Assembly (NCBI GenBank): GCA_001563915.1
Contig: LKMP01000001.1
Span: 1-64,000, forward strand
DNA: 64,000 nucleotides
DNA from: Nanohaloarchaea archaeon B1-Br10_U2g21
GTDB lineage: Archaea; Nanohalarchaeota; Nanosalinia; Nanosalinales; Nanosalinaceae
Direction: 5' to 3'
The position numbers and the translations under genes are program-made. Below the pieces are notes generated by a model. It ran no database searches and had not been told where the DNA came from. It was given only the letters and a program-made list of their open reading frames with translations. This document shows, one piece after another, positions 58,148 to 64,000 of this stretch. Each line of letters opens with the position of its first letter. Position 1 is the first letter of the stretch.

Positions 58148-59015
58148 AGAATACTCAGAATTCTGCTATAATCAAGTAGGAAGTTATGCTTTGCAGGTTA
58201 TTCACTACTTTGAGGACTTGAGCCCGCAACTGGCAAAAGCTGGGCTGAATATCTCGCTACCTGAATACGTTAGTATGATGTTCTTCACAACAGGCCTTGT
58301 AGGGCTTTTGACTTTGACTTTAGGAGGCACTCTATTGACTATGTCTATGGGTGTTGGCGGAATTATTATGGCATTTATATTGACGCCTATATTCTCTTTG
58401 GGTACTGCCTTTGTGTTCTATCTTTATCCAGCGATAATGGTGAAAGATAGAGCATCAAGAATAAAAGATACTTTGCCTTTTGCTACAATGTATCTTTCTA
58501 CACTTGCAGGTACAGGTACTGCACTACCCCAGATTTTCAAAAATCTTGGTGAGGTGGATGAATATGGGGAAGTATCTAAAGAAGCAGAAAAAATTTCTAG
58601 AGACATAGAAACATTTGGAATGGACATAAGTGAAGCTCTAGAAAGATCAGCAAATAGAAGTCCTTCAGAAGATTATCAAGAGCTAATGTGGGGGATGAAT
58701 CACGTTATAACAACGGGAGGCTCTCTAAGAGAGTTTTTAAGGCAAAGATCTGAGGCCTTAATGAATGAGTATAAGAGAAGAATAGAAGAATTCTCTGAAC
58801 AATTATCGCTCCTCGTAGAAATGTATATTACCGTAGTTGTTGTAGGATCAATTATTTTCACATCAATGAGTGCAGTAATGAGTACTATATCTCAAGATTT
58901 ATCGGCTAACCAAATTGTAGGAATACAGCTAGTCGCTATTCTTTTCGGGTTACCAGTAATATCGGGCATGTTTATACTACTAGTACAGGGGATGTCTCCG
59001 GGTGGTATCCGATGA
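58140..59015 (+). CDS. Pilus assembly platform protein, TadC/GspF type (first)
   Basis: A 291-aa inner membrane platform protein. The central GspF domain has SRIKDTLPFATMYLSTLAGTG (residues about 101-121), then KEAEKISRDIETFGMDISEAL, GSLREFLRQRSEALMNEYKR and two C-terminal spans. Two N-terminal spans lie at about 45-95. It should receive force from the ATPase encoded just upstream (8-nt overlap) and move pilin subunits. The next gene encodes a second such protein, and the two probably form a heterodimer, as in Tad systems. Confidence 0.9.
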   Translation: MLKEYSEFCYNQVGSYALQVIHYFEDLSPQLAKAGLNISLPEYVSMMFFTTGLVGLLTLTLGGTLLTMSMGVGGIIMAFILTPIFSLGTAFVFYLYPAIMVKDRASRIKDTLPFATMYLSTLAGTGTALPQIFKNLGEVDEYGEVSKEAEKISRDIETFGMDISEALERSANRSPSEDYQELMWGMNHVITTGGSLREFLRQRSEALMNEYKRRIEEFSEQLSLLVEMYITVVVVGSIIFTSMSAVMSTISQDLSANQIVGIQLVAILFGLPVISGMFILLVQGMSPGGIR

Positions 59016-60043
59016 TAGATTTCTTCAAAGAAGAAGATTATGAGCCAGGTCTATCAACAGAAGACAAGATTGTCTTTGGTAGTCTAGCTGCTGGAGGAAT
59101 CCTTATGATTATAGGAATGCTTCTTTATACTTCAGTTTCAATTCAGTTAGGAGGATTGACAATTATAATGGGATTACTGGCAGCTGTATTGCCTTTTGGA
59201 ATAATATCATTTATGAAGAATCGAGCGATTACTGAGATGGAGCGACAGTTTCCTGCTTTTCTGAAAGATCTTGCAGAGTCGAAAAGAGGAGGAATGACTA
59301 TGCTAGATTCATTTGAATCAGCAAGAGAAACAGATTATGGCCGTATGAATAGTGAAATTGAAAAAGTTCACAGTCAGCTTTCATGGGGCATTCCATTTCC
59401 AGAAGTTATTGCAAGATTTTCCACTAGAATGAAAGATTCGGCAGTGATACAGCAATCTTTGTCTATTATTTTGCAGAGCTACAAGAGCGGGGGCGAAATA
59501 ACGAAAACTATTGAGTCCGTAGGAGACAGCGCTACAATGCTTAAGGAAGTCATTCAGAGTAAAAATTCCATGCTAAAACAGCAACTAGTGATTATGTATG
59601 TAATATATTTCCTTTTCATAGGAATAACTGTAGGAGTATACTTTCTAATGCAGCAATTACTTGGCTTAGGATCTCCGGAGCCTGGAACTCTTGAAAACGT
59701 TGGAGAGTTTCTAGGTGATGGGGATGATGAAGGAATAGCAAACTTTTGCGGGCCTGATGTGCCTTATGCAAGTCCTCTATGCAGTATTGCACAGGTATTT
59801 GGTTTTGTTCCAAGTAACGTTACTGATTTCACTAGTTCATATGCAGAACAATATGCATACGGGCAGATGGCGTACTATAAGTCAATCTTATTTACAATGC
59901 TTATGGTACAAGGGATGTGTAGTGCTGCAGTCGCAGGACAAATATCTGAAGGATCTCCGAGTGCAGGAATAAAACACGCTATAATTATGCTTCCAGCAGC
60001 GTTTATAGTGTTCATGCTGATAGTGAGGCCTATGGGCATATGA
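59012..60043 (+). CDS. Pilus assembly platform protein, TadC/GspF type (second)
   Basis: A 343-aa protein with the same domain as its neighbour: MERQFPAFLKDLAESKRGGMTMLDSFE (residues about 75-101), SQLSWGIPFPEVIARFSTRM and SGGEITKTIESVGDSATMLK. It has two N-terminal spans and three C-terminal ones. An extracytoplasmic insert (about 215-285) containing three cysteines (FCGPDVPYASPLC among them) is absent from the first TadC. It overlaps neighbours on both sides by 4 nt (ATGA). Confidence 0.9.
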   Translation: MIDFFKEEDYEPGLSTEDKIVFGSLAAGGILMIIGMLLYTSVSIQLGGLTIIMGLLAAVLPFGIISFMKNRAITEMERQFPAFLKDLAESKRGGMTMLDSFESARETDYGRMNSEIEKVHSQLSWGIPFPEVIARFSTRMKDSAVIQQSLSIILQSYKSGGEITKTIESVGDSATMLKEVIQSKNSMLKQQLVIMYVIYFLFIGITVGVYFLMQQLLGLGSPEPGTLENVGEFLGDGDDEGIANFCGPDVPYASPLCSIAQVFGFVPSNVTDFTSSYAEQYAYGQMAYYKSILFTMLMVQGMCSAAVAGQISEGSPSAGIKHAIIMLPAAFIVFMLIVRPMGI

Positions 60044-60939
60044 AAAAGCAAATTAAAGGTCAGATAACGCTCGAATTTATAGGTAGCGCATTATTCTTTG
60101 TACTAGTGGTCATAGGCGTACTATCACTGACTACAGATGAAATACCTCAGTTTCATGATGATTCTGACGTTAAACTGAAAAATTTAGAGGCTAAACACGC
60201 AACCGATTATCTCTTAACATCTCAAGGAGAGCATAGCTATGAAGACGGAGGAACTAACTGGGAAAGTAGCCAAGAAACTCTTGAGAATATTGAAAGCCCG
60301 GGTATTGCAGGAGAAAATTATATGCATATAGAACGATCTAAACTTGAGACTATGGAAACAATAGGTACAGAAAGTGAGGGAGTGTATAATCATAGTGCGT
60401 TGATTGACTATCTAGAACTCGAACACAGTTACAGTTTTGCTTTTACATGGTATCCTATAGTTGAAACGTATAGAAGTTTTACAAGAACTAGTCCCCCTGA
60501 CTATATTGATCTAGAGGAGCCTGTTGACTGTGATGATAGCCCTAATGACATATACTGTAGTGCGGCTAATAGAGTCAATTATGGTCAAATAACATTGAAT
60601 GACAACGATATTTATTTTTTGACGGCAGCATACGATGGCGAATATAATACAACTTACGTATCTGATTCCTGGGATTTTGAAGATAGAAGTCCTTATGGAG
60701 AAGGAGAAGTGCCTTTTGAACTAGATGAAAATAGAGCAGAACAAGACTTTGAAATTAAAGAAATTCAGAACCGCGATAATACTCCTGGTGCAATCATAGT
60801 TTTAGAATCCCACCTTCATGAGTTTGGCTCTAATCCTGACTCAGCAACAGGAGATGTAAATAAATTGAACCGATATCCGATACTTGAAGATTCTTCAAGC
60901 AGTGAAGAACTAGTTAAAATGGAGGTCTTAGTCTGGTGA
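60040..60939 (+). CDS. Type IV pilin-like protein 5 (large minor pilin)
   Basis: A 299-aa prepilin (MKKQIKG|QITLEFIGSALFFVLVVIGV). The class III signal and the glutamate at position 5 of the mature chain (QITLE) are perfect. The long acidic mature region has two cysteines (VDCDDSPNDIYC) and many predicted beta strands, with no family that I recognise. Its size suggests a tip or adhesin-like minor pilin. It overlaps its neighbours by 4 nt on both sides (ATGA, GTGA). Confidence 0.82.
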   Translation: MKKQIKGQITLEFIGSALFFVLVVIGVLSLTTDEIPQFHDDSDVKLKNLEAKHATDYLLTSQGEHSYEDGGTNWESSQETLENIESPGIAGENYMHIERSKLETMETIGTESEGVYNHSALIDYLELEHSYSFAFTWYPIVETYRSFTRTSPPDYIDLEEPVDCDDSPNDIYCSAANRVNYGQITLNDNDIYFLTAAYDGEYNTTYVSDSWDFEDRSPYGEGEVPFELDENRAEQDFEIKEIQNRDNTPGAIIVLESHLHEFGSNPDSATGDVNKLNRYPILEDSSSSEELVKMEVLVW

Positions 60940-62705
60940 AAGGTATAGGTTATGCGTTAGAAGCAATGGTGGCAACTATAACGATACTCATATTCTCTCT
61001 TGGAGCTATGCAGGTAGCTGGACCTAGTCAAGACTGGTCAGATTATCAAAGAGAGGTAGCCGCTCAGGATTTAACTTATTCACTTCAGGCTTCAGGCCAC
61101 CTTGAAAATTTTGTTCAGAGAGGTGAAACCGGTTCAATGCAAACAGCTCTTAAGACAATATCTGATAGAGACATGGAGGTAACAGGTCTAGTCTCAAACG
61201 TTCCTGTTTATGAAACAGATATAGGTTTTTACACTAAAGAAGATGACAGAATTACACAGACGTTGACTGATGATTTAGGCCAGTGTGAAGGCAGCATAGG
61301 AGAGCTTGAAGATTTTTCAGAAGATCCTGTTCTCAGAACTGATGGAGAGTATGAGGAAGAAAGCGAATACAATGTGACACTCTATTTTGGTAATACTAAT
61401 CCAACTCATAAAGACACGCCTTCGGGCTATGATACCTTATGGGTTGATAATGGAACTCAGAGATGCCAATTTGCTGAAGAAGATGGTCCTTTTTACACTA
61501 ATGAGATGTTTTTCTGGGGAGACTGGGAAAGCGAAGCAGATACTGACTTCTTCGACTTTAAGGAAGTTGAAGACGATGAAGAAGCCACTTTTTACAGAGC
61601 TACTCAACCACGCAATATTACGAATATGATTGATAGAGGAGTAAATGAAATACGTGCAGACATTTCTATGGATATGGTGGATTTCGAAGAGATTGAATCT
61701 GAAGATTATGATTTTCTAGTATTCAGAGAACGAGAGGTACTTTCAGACATCGAAAATAATAGAGAAATACTCGAAAATCATGTAGTTAATGGTCCTGCTC
61801 TCTTTATGATGAATCTGGAAGAAGATGACTTAGATGATTATAGTTTTATGGAAGATACAAATTTTGAATGGATGGATGCAGGCTATGAAGACGGATATGA
61901 TGGTGAAGCGACTAATGTGGCCTTTTCAGGTCATTCGGAATCAAGTCAGATAGAGACATATTTTGAAGGTTTAGGAGGTACAACTTCAGAAGTATCTATG
62001 AAACCTCCAGGCAAATTAGTTTCAAATGCTGAAGGTACTCTTGAGCCGTCAAGACATACGGTGTATACACCAGGAGAGTCTTATGATATCTCTGATATGG
62101 AAGTTGTAGTAGAAGATATGGATGAGGTTGAGGAAGATGATGTAAATGGAGAGCCTGAAAGCGAATGTTATGGAGAAGACTATGCTATTACAGAATATGA
62201 AGGTGTTGACTTTCCGGACTATGGACAAGTCAATGTGATAAATGTGCGTCTTGGTTCAGACTCGGAATCATGTAATTTAGATGAAAGAGGAGTGAAAATA
62301 GATACTACTCAATCAGGAGAATATGACTCTGACTTGATTCTAAACGGTGAAGAAATTGAACTTGGAGGGAGAAATTATATTATGAATACTCAGGAAATTG
62401 ATGACTGTGATGGAAGACATGAATGCATTGAGTTCCTGAGCGGCGCAGAGTCATTTATTGAAATAGCTCCTTATCGTGAAACATTTAGTGATTTCAGAGG
62501 TCAAAAAATAATGTTTACGGGATATAAGGAAGAATACCAAGAACATGATCTTAAACTGCTAGGCGCGATGATATATTGGCTAAGAGGAGATCAGTACAGT
62601 TTTCAAGGCGATGAAGATCCAGAAGGAGTATCCACAACAGCATACGGCAGTGTAGAAGAAGAGGTATATCTGCCTTATTCTATCAATCTAAGGTGGTCTG
62701 AATAA
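60936..62705 (+). CDS. Type IV pilin-like protein 6, very large extracellular protein
   Basis: A 589-aa protein with a GTG start (VKG|IGYALEAMVATITILIFSLG) and a class III signal. The mature Glu position is kept (IGYALE, shifted by one). The extracellular part of about 560 residues contains several cysteines and a segment (about 245-335: YDFLVFREREVLSDI...PALFMMNLEEDDL...TNVAFSGHSESSQIETYF) that resembles an alpha/beta flavodoxin- or glutamine-amidotransferase-like fold, by pattern only. It is a strong candidate for the pilus-tip adhesin. It precedes the last gene of the operon. Confidence 0.8.
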   Translation: MKGIGYALEAMVATITILIFSLGAMQVAGPSQDWSDYQREVAAQDLTYSLQASGHLENFVQRGETGSMQTALKTISDRDMEVTGLVSNVPVYETDIGFYTKEDDRITQTLTDDLGQCEGSIGELEDFSEDPVLRTDGEYEEESEYNVTLYFGNTNPTHKDTPSGYDTLWVDNGTQRCQFAEEDGPFYTNEMFFWGDWESEADTDFFDFKEVEDDEEATFYRATQPRNITNMIDRGVNEIRADISMDMVDFEEIESEDYDFLVFREREVLSDIENNREILENHVVNGPALFMMNLEEDDLDDYSFMEDTNFEWMDAGYEDGYDGEATNVAFSGHSESSQIETYFEGLGGTTSEVSMKPPGKLVSNAEGTLEPSRHTVYTPGESYDISDMEVVVEDMDEVEEDDVNGEPESECYGEDYAITEYEGVDFPDYGQVNVINVRLGSDSESCNLDERGVKIDTTQSGEYDSDLILNGEEIELGGRNYIMNTQEIDDCDGRHECIEFLSGAESFIEIAPYRETFSDFRGQKIMFTGYKEEYQEHDLKLLGAMIYWLRGDQYSFQGDEDPEGVSTTAYGSVEEEVYLPYSINLRWSE

Positions 62706-63028
62706 AAGCACAATTTATGCTTATATCCGCTGTAATAGCAGGATTACTCATGATAACTGTAGGTTCAGTTATATCTGACATACAAGACAGGACTTTTCAT
62801 CCGGAAGATACATCTTATGAAGTGCGATATATAGAGGAAGAAGCCTCGAAAATAACTTCAGGGGGTAGTGTATCTCAGCTAGAGAGACAAAATTATGAGA
62901 ATTTAATTTCAAAAATGGATTATAGTAGTGATGTAGAGTACTGGGACAGAGAAGATTATACGTGCATAAATGTGACATTAACGTCTCCTGATGGTCAAAT
63001 AGAGCTTCCATGTATGGGAAGAAATTGA
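62702..63028 (+). CDS. Type IV pilin-like protein 7, probable ATA start
   Basis: From the first ATG (62717) the protein would be 103 aa and lack the lysine of a class III signal. Reading from ATA at 62702 it begins IKA|QFMLISAVIAGLLMITVGS, with the charged residue and helix expected of a prepilin and 108 aa in all. AGGTGG at 62691-62696 leaves a 5-nt spacer to ATA, against 20 nt to the ATG. The ATAA overlap with the preceding stop mirrors the ATGA/GTGA overlaps at the other junctions of this operon. Two cysteines lie near the C-terminus. Confidence 0.75.
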   Translation: MKAQFMLISAVIAGLLMITVGSVISDIQDRTFHPEDTSYEVRYIEEEASKITSGGSVSQLERQNYENLISKMDYSSDVEYWDREDYTCINVTLTSPDGQIELPCMGRN

Positions 63029-63030
63029 AA

Positions 63031-64000
63031 CTAGAAATCCATTATGAAATCTACTTCATCTTCATCAAGATCTAGCTGTCCAGCTAAATTCGGATTAGAT
63101 GCTAAAATACGAGAATAAAGCCTCAAGTCATTTTTTGCATCGTCTTTTGAAATATGGAGTTTTCCGCCAAGCTTTGAGCTAATGTTATCGAGCTTATTTC
63201 TTGAAGCCCGAGAAGAGCCCATAACTCTAAGCTTTGAAGGATACTGGTAGCGCGTCCAACCCTCATATCGTTCGTCTTTACTCAAAGCCACTCCAATAGT
63301 TGAGAAGTCATAAACATACTTCAGTAAATTCCATGACATTCTTTTACGAATCCGTCCATTAAACAAATCTGCTAAAGATAACCAGTAATAGGCTTCAGCA
63401 ACATCCTCTGGTTTTTTGTACTCGCGAGGAATGTTCTCTCTGATCCACTGAACTAAAGTATCGACGTCCTCATCTAAATTGTTTGAAGCCTGACGAGCAT
63501 TATCAGCGCTAGAAGTTTTGAACACTACTTTCAAAGTATCGAATATTTCTTGCTCAGAATCTCTCTGGCCCAATCCTTTAACGTCGTTTTTTCCCAGTTT
63601 TTCTCTTCCTAGAGCTACAGATTCTAAATCATTTATGGCAGACCTCATTTGCCCTCCAGAAAGACGAGCAATACGTTTTACAGCACCCTCATCGTAATCA
63701 ATACCTTCTTGATCTAAAATCCATTTCAAGTGAGCATTAATTGAGTTAGTATGGACAGAATCAAGCTTTATTTCCTCTGCTATATTCCGTAGAGGTCTAA
63801 TCTTCTTATTATAGGCATCATTAGCAGTCATCACGACAGGAAACTTGCTGCCTTCAATTATTGACTTAAGTTCTCTTATTCCTCCGCGATCTCTGCCAGA
63901 CATTCCATCTACTTCATCAATTAAAATCAATTTTTCTCCGCCAAAAAACGAGGCTTGGCGCGTAGCTTCGAGTAACTCCTCCTTTAGCTGTCCTTTAGTT
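63031..64000 (-). CDS. rfcL: Replication factor C large subunit (5' end outside window)
   Basis: The clamp-loader large subunit that, with RfcS, opens PCNA. The frame is open to the right edge, so the Walker A part lies beyond the window. Visible motifs are the Walker B box LILIDEVDGM, sensor 1 (FPVVMTANDAYNKK), the SRC-like region IAEEIKLDSVHTNSINAHLKWIL and sensor 2 GGQMRSAINDLES. An unusual C-terminal domain carries GWTRYQYPSKLRVMGSSRASRN. About 320 residues are visible, and the archaeal family total is about 400-500. It is convergent with the last pilus gene. Confidence 0.93.
   Translation of the reverse strand, partial: TKGQLKEELLEATRQASFFGGEKLILIDEVDGMSGRDRGGIRELKSIIEGSKFPVVMTANDAYNKKIRPLRNIAEEIKLDSVHTNSINAHLKWILDQEGIDYDEGAVKRIARLSGGQMRSAINDLESVALGREKLGKNDVKGLGQRDSEQEIFDTLKVVFKTSSADNARQASNNLDEDVDTLVQWIRENIPREYKKPEDVAEAYYWLSLADLFNGRIRKRMSWNLLKYVYDFSTIGVALSKDERYEGWTRYQYPSKLRVMGSSRASRNKLDNISSKLGGKLHISKDDAKNDLRLYSRILASNPNLAGQLDLDEDEVDFIMDF

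Noticed and set aside
1-64000. CRISPR arrays, insertion sequences, integrases or rRNA genes
   Set aside because: No regularly spaced direct repeats, transposase-like proteins, att-like duplications next to the tRNAs, or rRNA sequence were seen.

Overview
This window looks like a chromosome segment of a small, low-GC (about 39% by eye), salt-adapted archaeon, most likely a DPANN lineage of the Nanohaloarchaeota type. The information machinery is archaeal: aIF5B, aIF2-alpha, L7Ae, S28e, L24e, S27e, L44e, Nop10, Nop5, fibrillarin, RpoL, RpoK, TFS, GINS, PCNA, an archaeal primase, RfcL, XPB, XPD, thermosome and GatDE. Most proteins are very rich in Asp and Glu, as in salt-in halophiles. Several families (Nre, DUF7544-like, a conserved membrane protein) have their closest known look-alikes in haloarchaea. 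Many genes have a TATA-like box 22-32 nt before the start codon, which implies leaderless transcripts.

Layout. 1-11 kb: a RecB/AddB-type nuclease cut by the left edge, a class II LysRS, two HExxH metalloprotein genes, an MFS exporter, an ABC exporter and several unrecognised acidic proteins; 8.6-9.1 kb holds a probable structured RNA. 11-14 kb: tRNA-Gly, an HTH-like protein, Nop5, fibrillarin and RibL. 14-24 kb: XPD, Nre, bifunctional nuclease, the aIF5B-L24e-S28e-L7Ae translation cluster, S2 and enolase. 24-27 kb: a KaiC-like ATPase, a GNAT protein and a V4R protein in a row. 27-31 kb: RpoK-PAC2-Nop10-aIF2-alpha and S27e-L44e. 30-38 kb: a replication and transcription block (UMP kinase, GINS, fused primase, PCNA, OB-fold protein, TFS) with a LamG-bearing pilin-like protein. 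38-48 kb: signal peptidase, RpoL, a METTL5-like methyltransferase, XPB, pyrophosphatase, tRNA-Val, intron-bearing tRNA-Met, GluRS and RNase J. 47.8-51.7 kb: GatD-X-UPF0200-GatE, which with GluRS forms the indirect Gln-tRNA route. 51.8-53.5 kb: thermosome. 53.6-63.0 kb: a ten-gene type IV pilus operon with seven pilin-like proteins, one secretion ATPase and two TadC/GspF membrane proteins. The right edge cuts RfcL.

Most notable observations: rpoK has no ATG/GTG/TTG start and appears to begin at ATT or ATC just after the in-frame stop of the PAC2 gene; the last pilus gene appears to start at ATA, with a well-placed Shine-Dalgarno; the palindrome AGGCCT occurs about 48 times, several-fold above chance; two unassigned structured RNA candidates lie in otherwise empty gaps; and the primase is a PriS fused to a PriL-like C-terminal domain that lacks the Fe-S cysteines. 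No CRISPR array, transposase, integrase or rRNA was seen.
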